Shown piece after piece: positions 37,637 through 47,898 of a stretch of 64,000 nt of DNA. The notes under the pieces were generated by a model that worked only from the letters and a program-made list of their open reading frames with translations, ran no database searches and had not been told where the DNA came from. Position numbers and translations under genes: made by a program. Numbering within the stretch: position 1 is the stretch's first letter; each line of letters opens with the position of its first letter. This stretch comes from Vibrio comitans (GTDB lineage: Bacteria; Pseudomonadota; Gammaproteobacteria; Enterobacterales; Vibrionaceae), in NCBI GenBank assembly GCA_024346835.1, contig AP024866.1:2728001-2792000 (forward strand), read 5' to 3'.

Positions 37637-39437
37637 CTTTTTTATTCCAGTAATTACTCGATTGACGCTCGTTCTCTATTTCTCGGTCAAAGATCTCTTC
37701 TAGTTCTTTACGCGCTTCTTTGGCTCGTAGCGCTAAGTTACTCTCATCGCTGTGTTGAGGGAGCAACTCTTTCAACATGGTGTTATCCAATTTGTTGAAA
37801 TGCTTTTCTGCTCGGGAGGCTTGATGAGGATGCATGCCAAGAGCTATTAGCAATTGGCGCCCAAGGTCGAGCGCGCCTAAGAAGGTTTCTCGAGAATAGC
37901 TGGTGACACCATGATTCAGCAATTGATAGGCCTCAACACGACTTCGAGCACGAGCGAGTATCTTTAGATGCGGGAAGTGCTGTTGACACAATTCGACCGT
38001 CTGGATAATTTCATCTGGATCATCGGTACACAGCACAATCGCTTCTGCATTATGCGCTCCTGCTGCCCTGAGCAAATCAATGTTGGTAGCCTCTCCGTAA
38101 TACACCTTGTAGCCAAACTTACGCAATAATTTTATCTGGCTAGCATCACTTTCTAAAATAGTGATCTTCACCTTGTTGGCATACATCAGTCGCCCCACCA
38201 CCTGACCGAATCGACCAAACCCTGCCACTATTACTCTAGGGCTACGATCTTGTACCTGCTCATGAGAGTCTGTTTCTTCTGGTGAGTTAATGCTGCGTGA
38301 ATACACCCAAGTCTGCACCTTAAGAATCAATGGCGTGGTCACCATAGATAGACTCACTACCACCAGCAAGAAACTGGCAACAGGCAAGGAGAGCAATCCA
38401 AAGCCAAGCGCTGCGGTAAATATAACGAAGGCAAATTCGCCCCCTTGGCTAAGAATCGCCGCCATTCTACTTCTGGATTTAGATTTTGTGCCGAACAGCC
38501 TCGCTAGCACATATAAGATCAATCCTTTAGCTGTGACTAATCCCGCGACCGTTGCCAGAATTAATAATGGATTTTCTATCAGCAAACCTAGGTTAACGGA
38601 CATGCCAACAGAGATGAAGAACAGTCCCAGCAACAACCCCTTGAACGGCTCAATAGTGATCTCTAACTCGTGTCTGTATTCACTCTCAGCCAAAAGCACC
38701 CCAGCCAAGAATGTTCCCAGAGCCATCGATAAGCCAAGGTGCTGCATAAATACGGCAATACCAAACACCACAAGTAGCGCAGCTGCAGTAAACAGCTCAC
38801 GAGTACCTGTAGAAAGTACAAACCTAAACAAGGGTCTTAGCAAAAAGTGACCCGCGACCAACAAGGCGACCACCGCTGAGAGCTTTAGGCCTACATCAGC
38901 CCAATTGCCGGCTACCTCTCCTGCAAGCAGTGGTAATAACGCTAACATGGGGATAACGGCTATATCTTGAAACAGTAGCACTGCAAAGCCTGACTGCCCG
39001 GTTTCAGTACCTGCCAACCCCTGCTCATCGATAACCCGCAGGGCAATGGCGGTAGAAGACAATGCCAGCCCCATACCTATGGCAAGGCTACTCATCCACG
39101 ACTGACCAAGGAGGTAGGCCACCATAGACAAAAACAAGGTTGTCACTATGACTTGAGCGCCACCCAAGCCCAATATGGGCATTCGCATGGCCCATAGTTT
39201 TTTCGGGTTAAGTTCCAAGCCAATCAAAAACAGGAGCAACACGACCCCTAGCTCAGAGAAATGCAGTATTGCGTCCACATCGCTGATCAGGGAAAGCCCC
39301 CATGGACCAATAACCACACCAGCGAGCAAATAGCCTAAAACACTACCTAGCCCCAAACGCTGTGCCAATGGAACTGCGACAACCGCAGCACCAAGAAACA
39401 ACACTCCGCTCTCTATAAGCTCGTTATTCATGGCCAT
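37626..39437 (-). CDS. kefB: KefB, glutathione-gated K+/H+ efflux antiporter
   Basis: 603 residues. About 12 membrane helices in a CPA2-type transporter (residues about 8-385). A cytoplasmic Rossmann K+-conductance (RCK/TrkA-N) domain (about 405-525) follows, with VIVAGFGRFGQVVGRLM as the nucleotide-binding loop, plus a helical tail (EELLPQ...). Gated by glutathione adducts and helped by KefG. The ATG at 39437 has GGAGGAG seven bases ahead and overlaps the kefG stop by 14 bases. Confidence 0.95.
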   Translation of the reverse strand: MAMNNELIESGVLFLGAAVVAVPLAQRLGLGSVLGYLLAGVVIGPWGLSLISDVDAILHFSELGVVLLLFLIGLELNPKKLWAMRMPILGLGGAQVIVTTLFLSMVAYLLGQSWMSSLAIGMGLALSSTAIALRVIDEQGLAGTETGQSGFAVLLFQDIAVIPMLALLPLLAGEVAGNWADVGLKLSAVVALLVAGHFLLRPLFRFVLSTGTRELFTAAALLVVFGIAVFMQHLGLSMALGTFLAGVLLAESEYRHELEITIEPFKGLLLGLFFISVGMSVNLGLLIENPLLILATVAGLVTAKGLILYVLARLFGTKSKSRSRMAAILSQGGEFAFVIFTAALGFGLLSLPVASFLLVVVSLSMVTTPLILKVQTWVYSRSINSPEETDSHEQVQDRSPRVIVAGFGRFGQVVGRLMYANKVKITILESDASQIKLLRKFGYKVYYGEATNIDLLRAAGAHNAEAIVLCTDDPDEIIQTVELCQQHFPHLKILARARSRVEAYQLLNHGVTSYSRETFLGALDLGRQLLIALGMHPHQASRAEKHFNKLDNTMLKELLPQHSDESNLALRAKEARKELEEIFDREIENERQSSNYWNKKDED

Positions 39438-40020
39438 CGGTATACTCCTCCAAGGCAGGCCCCGTCGCAAAAGGGTCCGATAGCCAATGTCGATATTGAA
39501 GCGCGTGCTCTTCACGAGTGGTATCGGATACCGTCCTTGACCAATACAGCACCAATGGCTCTATCCAGTTCATCTGACAAAGCGCTGCGGTGAGCTCAAA
39601 AGGCTGAAGAATCTGCTCTAGGGGATATTTGTTGTAACCCCCAGGAGAAAATGCCGACTTCTGTCCACCCGTAGTGATCACGCTACGCCAATGTTTGTCC
39701 TTCAAGGCACATTGAGCGCCGAAGGCAAATCCTTTATCCAATACACGATCCATCCACTCTTTAAGCAGTGATGGGCAAGAATAAAGGAACATAGGGTGCT
39801 GAAACACAATCAAGTCATGTTCGAGCAAGCGCTGATGTTCAAGGGCGATATCAATAAAGAAGTCAGGGTATTCTGCATAAAGGTCATGCACAGTGACGTT
39901 GGGAAGATCTTTTATTTTCTCGATCATGCACTGGTTGGCAACCGAACTATCAGGTTCGGGATGAGCGTATATAACAAGCACTCTTGGGATATTCGGCGGG
40001 TAAGCAGACAGCTTTGTCAT
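39424..40020 (-). CDS. kefG: KefG, ancillary flavodoxin-fold subunit of KefB
   Basis: 198 residues, NAD(P)H quinone oxidoreductase-type: VLVIYAHPEPDSSVANQ, VHDLYAEYPDFFIDI, FQHPMFLYSCPSLLKEWMDRVLDKGFAFG, and TTGGQKSAF. Needed for full KefB activity. Two ATGs, 40032 and 40020, are each directly preceded by AAGGA; the second gives the family N-terminus (MTKLSAYPPNIPRVLV). The first is possible. Confidence 0.92.
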   Translation of the reverse strand: MTKLSAYPPNIPRVLVIYAHPEPDSSVANQCMIEKIKDLPNVTVHDLYAEYPDFFIDIALEHQRLLEHDLIVFQHPMFLYSCPSLLKEWMDRVLDKGFAFGAQCALKDKHWRSVITTGGQKSAFSPGGYNKYPLEQILQPFELTAALCQMNWIEPLVLYWSRTVSDTTREEHALQYRHWLSDPFATGPALEEYTDGHE

Positions 40021-40139
40021 TCCTTGACACATTCCTTAACTGTTACGTTACGTTTATCCTATCACGCCAAGAGATCGACTTTTACCCCTATTCCACCTAA
40101 TATGCGAGCCAACATATTTGATTAACGCTCAGCATTCTC

Positions 40140-42059
40140 ATGATTACGATTTCAGACATTCAATTATTGCGCGGAGGCAAAGCCCTTCTGCAAGACGCTT
40201 CTGCCACCATTCATCCCGGCGACAAAGTCGGCCTTGTTGGGAAAAACGGGTGCGGTAAATCAACCCTATTTGCTTTGATGAAGGATGAGCTCAGCATTGA
40301 TGCGGGTGATTTTAAGCAACCAAAGCATTGGGAGCTGGCTTGGGTTGCGCAGGAAACGCCTGCCCTTGAACGCACAGCAATTGAATATGTTATCGATGGC
40401 GACAGAGAATATCGCCAGTTAGAAGCTGACTTAGTCCAAGCTGAAAAAGACGACAACGGCAATAAAGTGGCCGAGCTACACGGTAAAATAGAGACCATTG
40501 GTGGCTACTCTATTCGTGCACGCGCGGCTGAGCTTCTCGATGGTCTAGGCTTTTCTCAAGCACAAATGGAATGGAACCTAACCCAATTCTCTGGTGGCTG
40601 GCGTATGCGCTTGAACCTGGCTCAAGCACTGTTATGTCGTTCAGACCTGCTACTGCTCGATGAGCCAACCAACCACTTAGATCTAGACGCAGTAATGTGG
40701 CTTGAGCGTTGGCTGCAAAGCTATAGAGGCACTTTGGTGCTGATTTCCCATGACAGGGATTTTTTAGACCCTGTGGTAGGTCGTATTATCCATATCGAGA
40801 ATCAAGCCCTTAATGAATATACGGGTAACTACTCGTCGTTTGAAACCCAGCGAGCTCAAAAGCTAGTACTTCAACAAGCTATGTATCAAAAGCAGCAAAA
40901 GCAGATGACGCATATGCAGAGCTATATCGACCGATTCCGTTATAAGGCATCTAAGGCACGTCAGGCACAAAGTCGAATCAAAGCGCTGGAAAAGATGGAG
41001 CAGGTTTTACCCGCTCAATTTGATAACCCATTTAGCTTTGAGTTTCGCGAGCCAACCGCTCTACCCAACCCTATCGTGATGATGGACCAAGTATCAGCAG
41101 GCTACGATGACACCTTGATCCTAGATAAGATTCGCTTAAATCTAGTTCCTGGTAGTCGCATTGGTTTATTGGGGCGCAACGGCGCAGGTAAATCCACCCT
41201 AATTAAATTGCTATCGGGAGAGCTTGCGTCAAAGAGCGGTGAGCTTACCTACTCGCAGGGCGTAAAGATTGGCTACTTTGCTCAGCATCAACTGGAGACT
41301 CTTCATCCAGAAGAAACGCCCCTGCAGCATCTGATGCAAATCGCTCCTAATCATACTGAGCAACAACTTCGTGATTACCTAGGTAGCTTCGGATTTCAGG
41401 GAGAAAAAGCGCTCGATAAGGTCGCACCATTCTCAGGGGGCGAAAAGGCTCGCTTAGTATTGGCATTGCTGGTTTGGCAAAAGCCTAACCTACTGCTTCT
41501 CGATGAGCCTACCAACCACCTTGATTTGGATATGCGTCAGGCTCTAACCCTAGCCCTACAAACCTTTGAAGGTGCAATGGTTATTGTTAGCCACGATAGG
41601 TACTTACTACGTGCGACCACCGATGATCTTTACCTTGTGCATGACAAGCAGGTGGAGCCCTTTGATGGCGACCTGAGTGACTACTATAAGTGGCTAACAG
41701 AGCAGCAAAAAGAAATTAAGAAAGCGCAATCAAAGGAAGTGGTTAAATCGAGCGTCAATTCCGCATCTGCTAAGAAAGACCAGAAAAGAAAAGAAGCAGA
41801 GTTTCGTAAACTCACTGCACCGATTCGCAAAAATATCACGGCTTTAGAGAAAAAAATGGATAAGCTCAACAGTGTGTTAGAGCAATGCGAAGAGCAACTT
41901 GGTGATACCGAACTGTATCAAGCAGAAAATAAGTCTAAACTTACCCAAGTACTTAGCCAACAAGCCAGCGCTAAGTCAGAGCTTGAGGAAGTGGAGATGG
42001 AATGGATGACTGAGCAAGAATCCCTTGAAGATATGCAGGCTAATCTCGACGCAGAATGA
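40140..42059 (+). CDS. yheS: ABC-F ATPase YheS (ribosome-associated)
   Basis: 639 residues, two ATPase domains and no membrane helix. Walker A sequences are GKNGCGKS (34-41) and GRNGAGKS; signatures are SGGWRMRLNLAQAL and SGGEKARLVLALL; LLLDEPTNHLDL occurs twice. A C-terminal coiled coil (about 540-635) and a P-site tRNA-interaction arm between domains are visible. ABC-F proteins relieve ribosome stalling. It is the first gene of yheS-DUF2390-yheT. Confidence 0.93.
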   Translation: MITISDIQLLRGGKALLQDASATIHPGDKVGLVGKNGCGKSTLFALMKDELSIDAGDFKQPKHWELAWVAQETPALERTAIEYVIDGDREYRQLEADLVQAEKDDNGNKVAELHGKIETIGGYSIRARAAELLDGLGFSQAQMEWNLTQFSGGWRMRLNLAQALLCRSDLLLLDEPTNHLDLDAVMWLERWLQSYRGTLVLISHDRDFLDPVVGRIIHIENQALNEYTGNYSSFETQRAQKLVLQQAMYQKQQKQMTHMQSYIDRFRYKASKARQAQSRIKALEKMEQVLPAQFDNPFSFEFREPTALPNPIVMMDQVSAGYDDTLILDKIRLNLVPGSRIGLLGRNGAGKSTLIKLLSGELASKSGELTYSQGVKIGYFAQHQLETLHPEETPLQHLMQIAPNHTEQQLRDYLGSFGFQGEKALDKVAPFSGGEKARLVLALLVWQKPNLLLLDEPTNHLDLDMRQALTLALQTFEGAMVIVSHDRYLLRATTDDLYLVHDKQVEPFDGDLSDYYKWLTEQQKEIKKAQSKEVVKSSVNSASAKKDQKRKEAEFRKLTAPIRKNITALEKKMDKLNSVLEQCEEQLGDTELYQAENKSKLTQVLSQQASAKSELEEVEMEWMTEQESLEDMQANLDAE

Positions 42060-42520
42060 ACAACAACACGCCTAATGATCACCTAACCATTGAGAGCCTA
42101 TGGCAATTCAGTTTGCAGTACTACTCGATGCGGGAGATAAAAGAGGCGTGTCTCTACCTGCAAAACCACTTCCATGGCAACGTAAACTTACTGTTGGCAT
42201 TGAAGTGGCTTGATGAACACAGACTTACTTTCCCATCCGCACAATGGGCACAGGTAATTCAAAGCTTGGGGCGCACTGAAGCGCTGTTGCTTCATTTTCG
42301 TGAGTTAAGACGTAAAAGTAAGCAACACCTACCTGAGTCTCTGTATAGAGACTCACTGCAATTCGAGTTGCAACTAGAGCGCCAGCAACAGGCTGACATC
42401 ATAGATATAATTCATCGAATTGAACTCAGTAAGGTGGAAGCGCCTCACCTCGCAGACGACTACTGTCATCAATTAGGGGCAGAGCATTTGGCTATTATCT
42501 TCAATAAGCAAAGGCCATGA
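42056..42520 (+). CDS. TIGR02444/DUF2390 family protein
   Basis: 154 residues, helical and soluble. The start (SLWQFSLQYYSMREIKEACLYLQN) matches the TIGR02444 family. It overlaps the yheS stop (ATGA) and the yheT start (CCATGATG). Function unknown. Confidence 0.82.
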   Translation: MNNNTPNDHLTIESLWQFSLQYYSMREIKEACLYLQNHFHGNVNLLLALKWLDEHRLTFPSAQWAQVIQSLGRTEALLLHFRELRRKSKQHLPESLYRDSLQFELQLERQQQADIIDIIHRIELSKVEAPHLADDYCHQLGAEHLAIIFNKQRP

Positions 42521-43500
42521 TGAAAACCTTCTCCCCATTTTGGGCAATGAAGAACCCTCACCTTCAGACATTGATGCCGCGGTTTATTCGTAAACAACCG
42601 CTGTTTACACCTACGTGGGAAACCCTAACCACACCAGATAATGACTTTATTGACCTAGCTTGGAGTGACGATTGGCGGTGTGATTCTGTCGCTAACAAGC
42701 CTATCTTCATCCTATTTCATGGCCTAGAAGGCAGCTTCAATAGTCCTTACGCACATGGACTAATGCACTCTTTCGCTGAGAAAGGATGGTTATCTGTCAT
42801 GATGCATTTTCGAGGCTGCAGCGGTAAGCCAAATAAACAAGCTCGTGCTTACCACTCTGGTGAAACCGAAGATGCGCGTTTTTTTCTAGAGCATCTCAAT
42901 TGTCGATTTCCGAATAATCCTAAGGTGGCGGTTGGGATCTCTCTGGGTGGAAACATGCTGGTCAATTACTTGGCTCGGTATGCTGACCAACCGCTCATAG
43001 ATGAAGCAACCATCATCTGTGCTCCTCTCGATCTCGCCGCCTGTTCTAGACGAATCGAGCAAGGCTTCTCGAGGCTCTATCATCACTATCTGTTGGATTC
43101 TTTAAAACAGACAGCTCTGCAAAAGATTCATTTGTTAGAAGAAGCACTGGAGATCGATGTAGATACCGTAAAGAACATGCGCTTCTTACATCAATTCGAC
43201 AATGCCATTACCGCACCACTGCATGGTTACGCCAATGCCAATGACTACTATACTCGTTGTTCAGGGCTCCCAAAGCTAAATAGCGTGACTGTGCCCATTA
43301 ACGTCATTCATGCCAAGGATGACCCTTTTATGACCGATGACGTCGTCCCCAAATTTAAACTCAACCAAAATATCAATTATCACTTGATTGCCAACGGAGG
43401 CCACGTTGGCTTTATTGGCGGCTCATTTAACAACCCCTATTTTTGGTTGGAGGTGGCTGTGCCAAGCTTTTATGATAAATTCACCTCTCAGACATATTAA
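42517..43500 (+). CDS. yheT: YheT-family alpha/beta hydrolase
   Basis: 327 residues. Nucleophile Ser142 in VGISLGGN, acid in AKDDPFM and His in NGGHVGF; HGLEGSFNSPYAHGL forms the oxyanion region. An EMB8-like esterase family with unknown natural substrate. Tandem ATGs at 42517 and 42520 overlap the upstream stop. Confidence 0.9.
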   Translation: MMKTFSPFWAMKNPHLQTLMPRFIRKQPLFTPTWETLTTPDNDFIDLAWSDDWRCDSVANKPIFILFHGLEGSFNSPYAHGLMHSFAEKGWLSVMMHFRGCSGKPNKQARAYHSGETEDARFFLEHLNCRFPNNPKVAVGISLGGNMLVNYLARYADQPLIDEATIICAPLDLAACSRRIEQGFSRLYHHYLLDSLKQTALQKIHLLEEALEIDVDTVKNMRFLHQFDNAITAPLHGYANANDYYTRCSGLPKLNSVTVPINVIHAKDDPFMTDDVVPKFKLNQNINYHLIANGGHVGFIGGSFNNPYFWLEVAVPSFYDKFTSQTY

Positions 43501-43517
43501 TCTAATAAGCATCAGCC

Positions 43518-43739
43518 ATGATCGTACCTTGGAAAGAAATCGCTCCTGAAACACTAGATAGCCTAATAAAAGAGTTTGTCCTAAGAGAAGGAACGGACTA
43601 CGGAGACGTTGAGATCTCACTGCAAGATAAGGTTGACCAAATCAAATGGCAGTTGCAGCAAGGTACAGCGGTTATTGTGTACTCAGAGCTACATGAGAGC
43701 ATTGATATAAAAGTGAGCCAAGGCGCAAAACTCTTATAA
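43518..43739 (+). CDS. yheU: YheU family protein
   Basis: 73 residues: [32 protein letters not shown] with [11 protein letters not shown], the YheU signature. Small soluble protein of unknown role, 17 bases after yheT, as in E. coli. Confidence 0.9.
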   Translation: MIVPWKEIAPETLDSLIKEFVLREGTDYGDVEISLQDKVDQIKWQLQQGTAVIVYSELHESIDIKVSQGAKLL

Positions 43740-43805
43740 GCACTCAATCGTTAAACTCGATTTGTATACAATCAACCTTAATTCACTCACAAGACAAGGA
43801 AAGTC

Positions 43806-44675
43806 ATGTCAGCCAAACACCCCATTATAGCGGTAACGGGTTCTTCAGGAGCCGGTACCACCACTACATCAGAAGCCTTTCGCAAGATGTTCAACATGAT
43901 GAATGCAAAGGCCGCCTGGGTTGAAGGCGACAGCTTCCACCGTTTTACTCGTCCAGAAATGGATGTCGCTATTCGTAAAGCAAAAGAGCAGGGACGACAT
44001 ATTAGTTACTTTGGCCCAGAAGCCAATGATTTCCCCGCACTAGAAAACTTCTTCAAAGACTATGGCGAAAAAGGCGAAGGCAAGGTTCGTCGCTATCTAC
44101 ACACATTCGATGAAGCTGTGCCATACAACCAAATGCCAGGTACCTTCACTCCCTGGCAAGAATTACCACAAGAAAGCGATGTTCTCTTCTATGAAGGCTT
44201 GCATGGTGGCGTCGTAGACAGCACCTGTAATGTCGCCAAGCATGTTGATTTATTGATTGGCATGGTACCCATCGTTAACCTTGAGTGGATTCAAAAGTTC
44301 GTCCGCGATACTCGCGATAGAGGTCATTCACGCGAAGCGGTTATGGACTCCATCGTGCGCTCAATGGACGACTATTTAAACTTCATTACCCCGCAGTTTT
44401 CTCGCACACACATCAACTTCCAGCGGGTGCCAACCGTAGATACCTCAAACCCTCTAAACGCCAAAGGAATCCCGAGTTTAGATGAAAGCTTTGTGGTCAT
44501 TCGTATGCGCGGCTTTAAGAATGTCGACTTCCCATACCTACTGGCAATGATCGATGGCTCATTTATGTCTCGTCACAATACTTTGGTTGTCCCGGGAGGA
44601 AAAATGAGTTTTGCTATGGAGTTGATTATTCGCCCTATCCTGCAACAACTGCTAGAGACGGGTAAGATCGGCTAA
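43806..44675 (+). CDS. prkB: Phosphoribulokinase-like protein PrkB
   Basis: 289 residues. P-loop GSSGAGTTTTSEAF (13-26) has TT where classical kinases have KS, as is normal in the gammaproteobacterial PrkB group. FYEGLHGG and the RDTRDRGHS segment are typical. No Calvin-cycle genes are in the window, so a role in CO2 fixation is unlikely; actual function is uncertain. It lies next to crp, as in E. coli. Confidence 0.88.
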   Translation: MSAKHPIIAVTGSSGAGTTTTSEAFRKMFNMMNAKAAWVEGDSFHRFTRPEMDVAIRKAKEQGRHISYFGPEANDFPALENFFKDYGEKGEGKVRRYLHTFDEAVPYNQMPGTFTPWQELPQESDVLFYEGLHGGVVDSTCNVAKHVDLLIGMVPIVNLEWIQKFVRDTRDRGHSREAVMDSIVRSMDDYLNFITPQFSRTHINFQRVPTVDTSNPLNAKGIPSLDESFVVIRMRGFKNVDFPYLLAMIDGSFMSRHNTLVVPGGKMSFAMELIIRPILQQLLETGKIG

Positions 44676-44689
44676 TTTTGAACCTGAAC

Positions 44690-44711
44690 CACACTCTTGT
44701 CTCAGAGTGTG
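44690..44711 (+). repeat. Hairpin after prkB
   Basis: CACACTC (44690-44696) pairs with GAGTGTG (44705-44711) over an 8-base loop. No T-run follows, so it is not a good terminator. It lies in the 222-base prkB-crp gap, upstream of crp. Confidence 0.4.
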
Positions 44712-44897
44712 ATTGAGGACACGGTTTTGCTTGTAAAATCGACAATTCAAACCGATCAAAATCAAGAAATGTACTCAAAAAAAAGATACTATTCGTACTG
44801 ATAAAATTTGAAGTAGTAGCAGCAACTACACCCCGCTCCCCTTATATGGCGAGGTCAGGGAACATAATTATACTCGCTGAGAGAGGAAGATAAGAAT

Positions 44898-45530
44898 ATG
44901 GTTTTAGGTAAACCTCAAACAGATCCAACGTTAGAATGGTTTTTGTCACACTGCCACATCCACAAATACCCTTCAAAAAGCACACTGATCCACGCTGGTG
45001 AAAAAGCGGAAACTCTTTACTACATCGTTAAGGGTTCGGTAGCCGTACTGATCAAAGATGAAGAAGGGAAAGAAATGATTCTTTCTTACCTAAACCAAGG
45101 TGACTTCATCGGTGAATTAGGTCTTTTTGAAGATGATCAAGAGCGTACCGCTTGGGTACGTGCAAAATCTCCTTGTGAGGTTGCTGAGATTTCATTTAAA
45201 AAATTCCGTCAGCTTATTCAGGTTAACCCAGACATCCTAATGCGTCTTTCTTCGCAAATGGCTAAGCGTCTGCAAGTAACTAGCCAAAAAGTAGGTGATC
45301 TAGCGTTCCTAGACGTAACTGGTCGTATCGCTCAAACTCTACTTAACCTAGCGAAGCAACCTGATGCAATGACTCACCCTGACGGCATGCAAATCAAGAT
45401 CACTCGTCAAGAGATCGGCCAGATTGTAGGTTGTTCTCGTGAGACTGTAGGTCGTATCTTGAAGATGCTAGAAGAGCAGAACCTAATCTCTGCACACGGT
45501 AAAACTATTGTGGTTTACGGCACTCGCTAA
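44898..45530 (+). CDS. crp: cAMP receptor protein CRP
   Basis: 210 residues, same as E. coli. cAMP-binding fold ([20 protein letters not shown], about 68-88, with the Arg and Glu that hold the cyclic phosphate and ribose) and HTH ([24 protein letters not shown], about 168-192) are essentially identical to E. coli, so site specificity should be too. Ribosome-binding site GAGAGGAAG before the ATG. Confidence 0.99.
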   Translation: MVLGKPQTDPTLEWFLSHCHIHKYPSKSTLIHAGEKAETLYYIVKGSVAVLIKDEEGKEMILSYLNQGDFIGELGLFEDDQERTAWVRAKSPCEVAEISFKKFRQLIQVNPDILMRLSSQMAKRLQVTSQKVGDLAFLDVTGRIAQTLLNLAKQPDAMTHPDGMQIKITRQEIGQIVGCSRETVGRILKMLEEQNLISAHGKTIVVYGTR

Positions 45531-45552
45531 TCCACTCTCAGTAACCAAATAC

Positions 45553-45583
45553 AAAAAACCGCTGTCATGACAGCGGTTTTTTT
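45553..45583 (+). terminator. Terminator after crp (bidirectional)
   Basis: A near-perfect palindrome centred at 45567/45568: AAAAACCGCTGTC with GACAGCGGTTTTT, 4-base loop, T7 tail on plus and A/T-rich on minus. Serves crp and the convergent DUF1338 gene. Confidence 0.9.
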
Positions 45584-45601
45584 ATATCTAAAAGCAAGAA
45601 G

Positions 45602-46393
45602 TTAGTTGTTGGTGCTCTCAAATATTTTATCCGCAGAAGCCTCAACAAAACCTTGGTACAAATTTCCTACTGACATCTCATAGCGCTTGGCAAACTCATA
45701 AAAGCCACCTGGAATGCGCTGTACGCCATCAGAAAATACCACCTCCACTTTATCTGCCATTGTCGATGATTGCTCTAACAAGACCTCTGGGGAGCCTTTA
45801 ACCTCGCCGCCAGATGCATTGATAGCAAAACGGTTATCCTTCAAAAAGGTGTTCACCTCAAAAACATCTTCAAACTGAGCCAGTTGATTCACGCTCACAG
45901 TGAAATGATTGGCACCAAAACCATGAGCTGCTACCCAAGAGGCATATTCACTCTCTTTGGCTAGGCGCTGATAATCCTCAAAGCTCACGTCCCACAATCG
46001 GCCACCATGCAAAAACGCTGAATCTTGCAGTTTACTTGAATCTATCTGCTCAACGAGCTTTTTCACAATCGACTGCAACTCACTTGAACACTGCTCAAGC
46101 TGCAATTGGCTAATAAATACCTTAGGCATATCAGGGTCTGGATGCTGGTAGTGCTTAGCAACCAACTTTTTCGCTTTAAAGACATAATCGCCACCCTCTT
46201 GATAACCCAGCTCGATAAATGGCTTCGCCAGTACCTCTAGGCCTATGGGTGAACAATCGAAGGTACGCAACGCAATGTGATCATTGATCAGCGCCTTATC
46301 TTGCTTCAATAGCTCATGAATAGTGTGCGAAGACGGACAAAGCCTGCCATTAAAATCACTCCACAGTTGGTCAAATAGCTTTTGGACACCCAT
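45602..46393 (-). CDS. Short DUF1338 protein, 2-oxoadipate dioxygenase-like, in the ast cluster
   Basis: 263 residues. Candidate metal ligands are His39 (NDHIALRTFD), His163 (GANHFTVSVN) and Glu233 (PGGFYEFAKRY), giving the two-His/one-Glu pattern of DUF1338 enzymes such as HglS. HglS is longer (about 460 aa) and converts 2-oxoadipate to 2-hydroxyglutarate with O2. Ribosome-binding site AAGGAGG. It follows astD by 18 bases, so it is probably the last gene of the argD-astA-astD transcript. Substrate here is unknown. Confidence 0.8.
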   Translation of the reverse strand: MGVQKLFDQLWSDFNGRLCPSSHTIHELLKQDKALINDHIALRTFDCSPIGLEVLAKPFIELGYQEGGDYVFKAKKLVAKHYQHPDPDMPKVFISQLQLEQCSSELQSIVKKLVEQIDSSKLQDSAFLHGGRLWDVSFEDYQRLAKESEYASWVAAHGFGANHFTVSVNQLAQFEDVFEVNTFLKDNRFAINASGGEVKGSPEVLLEQSSTMADKVEVVFSDGVQRIPGGFYEFAKRYEMSVGNLYQGFVEASADKIFESTNN

Positions 46394-46411
46394 AACCCCT
46401 CCTTGATTGTA

Positions 46412-47875
46412 TTAGTCGAATTGAATACCTGGAGACAATGTCTCTGGCATTATTGGCGCATCTCCTGCTATCGAAGCCATCGGGTATGCACAGTAATCTG
46501 CCGCATAGAATGCACTTGGGCGAAGGTTGCCTGACGCACCCGGACCACCGAATGGCGCATCACCGCTCGCACCCGTGATAGGGCGATTACGGTTGACTAT
46601 GCCTGCTCTGATTTCATCTGAGAAGAGCGCCCACTGAGCATCATCAACAGATATCAGACCGGCGGATAGACCGTATTTGGTGTTATTCGCCAGCTCAATC
46701 GCTTGGGCAAAGTCGCTATAGCGAACAATCTGTAGCAATGGTCCAAAATACTCTTCATCGGGCAGTGTCGTGATATCAGTGACATCTAAAATGCTCGGTT
46801 CAACAAAGGCATCGTTCAGCAGTTTTCCATCCAGCAGCGGCTTGCCACCAAGGTCGATCAACGTCTGCTTCGCGGTCACAATCTGCTCAGCTGCGCTACG
46901 CGAGATGAGCGTCCCCATAAAGGGTTGCTGCTGTGCAAATGGCTGATCCATCTTTAACTGCGCTGTGACCTTCACTAATCGAGCGATGAGTTCATCGCCC
47001 GCATCACCTTTCGCGACATACAAGCGTCTAGCACAGGTACACCGTTGCCCAGCACTAATAAAGGCAGACTGCACTACGGTGTGAACCGCGGCATCAAGCT
47101 CACCAAAGTCTTCACCAACAATCAGCGGGTTATTGCCGCCCATTTCCAGCGCCAACATTTTTTCAGGTTGCCCAGCAAACTGGCGATGTAGAATATGACC
47201 AGTGTTGGCACTACCGGTAAACAAAAGCCCATCAATTTGCGTAGAATCAGCCAGTGCAATGCCAGTATCTTTACCACCTTGAACCAAATTGATTACACCA
47301 TTAGGTAAGCCTGCTTCATGCCAAAGCTTCACTGCAAGCTCGCCACACAGTGGCGTTAGATCAGAAGGCTTAAAGACTACTGTGTTCCCTGCCAACAACG
47401 CAGGTACGATATGCCCGTTAGGAAGGTGTACAGGGAAGTTATACGGACCAAATACCGCTAATACGCCCAAAGGTCTATGCTGCAAAGTCACATCATTACC
47501 AGCAACCTGCTTATGCTTTGTGCCTGTGCGCTCATGGTAGGATTTAATCGATAGCGCGATCTTGCCTGCCATCGCAGCGGCTTCAGTACGTGTTTCCCAT
47601 AATGGCTTGCCTGTCTCTTTAGCAACAGTCTCAGCAACCAGCTCTGCATTTTCTTTAACTAGCTCGGCAAAGCGCAGTACGATTTGCTCACGCTCTTCAA
47701 AAGAGCACTTTTTCCAGCTCAAAAACGCATGTCGCGCACTTGAAACGGCCAGTTCAACCTGTCCTTTGCTCGCAGAGTGACCCTGCCAGATCACCTCACT
47801 GTTATAAGGGGATAAAGAGTGCACATCATGACCTTGGCCTGAAATCCACTCACCTGCGATAAAATGCGTTTCCAT
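46412..47875 (-). CDS. astD: Succinylglutamate semialdehyde dehydrogenase
   Basis: 487 residues, aldehyde dehydrogenase fold. Catalytic Cys279 (AGQRCTC) and general base Glu244 ([10 protein letters not shown]) are in place; NAD-binding motif [10 protein letters not shown] and GSANTG present. Fourth step of arginine succinylation. Located between astA and the DUF1338 gene. Confidence 0.94.
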   Translation of the reverse strand: METHFIAGEWISGQGHDVHSLSPYNSEVIWQGHSASKGQVELAVSSARHAFLSWKKCSFEEREQIVLRFAELVKENAELVAETVAKETGKPLWETRTEAAAMAGKIALSIKSYHERTGTKHKQVAGNDVTLQHRPLGVLAVFGPYNFPVHLPNGHIVPALLAGNTVVFKPSDLTPLCGELAVKLWHEAGLPNGVINLVQGGKDTGIALADSTQIDGLLFTGSANTGHILHRQFAGQPEKMLALEMGGNNPLIVGEDFGELDAAVHTVVQSAFISAGQRCTCARRLYVAKGDAGDELIARLVKVTAQLKMDQPFAQQQPFMGTLISRSAAEQIVTAKQTLIDLGGKPLLDGKLLNDAFVEPSILDVTDITTLPDEEYFGPLLQIVRYSDFAQAIELANNTKYGLSAGLISVDDAQWALFSDEIRAGIVNRNRPITGASGDAPFGGPGASGNLRPSAFYAADYCAYPMASIAGDAPIMPETLSPGIQFD

Positions 47876-47898
47876 CTAATTCGTCCTTGTTGTTCTGT

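Noticed and set aside
44708..44723. Possible CRP autoregulatory site (TGTGA-N6-ACACG)
   Set aside because: The second half matches TCACA at only three of five positions and no convincing promoter could be placed next to it.
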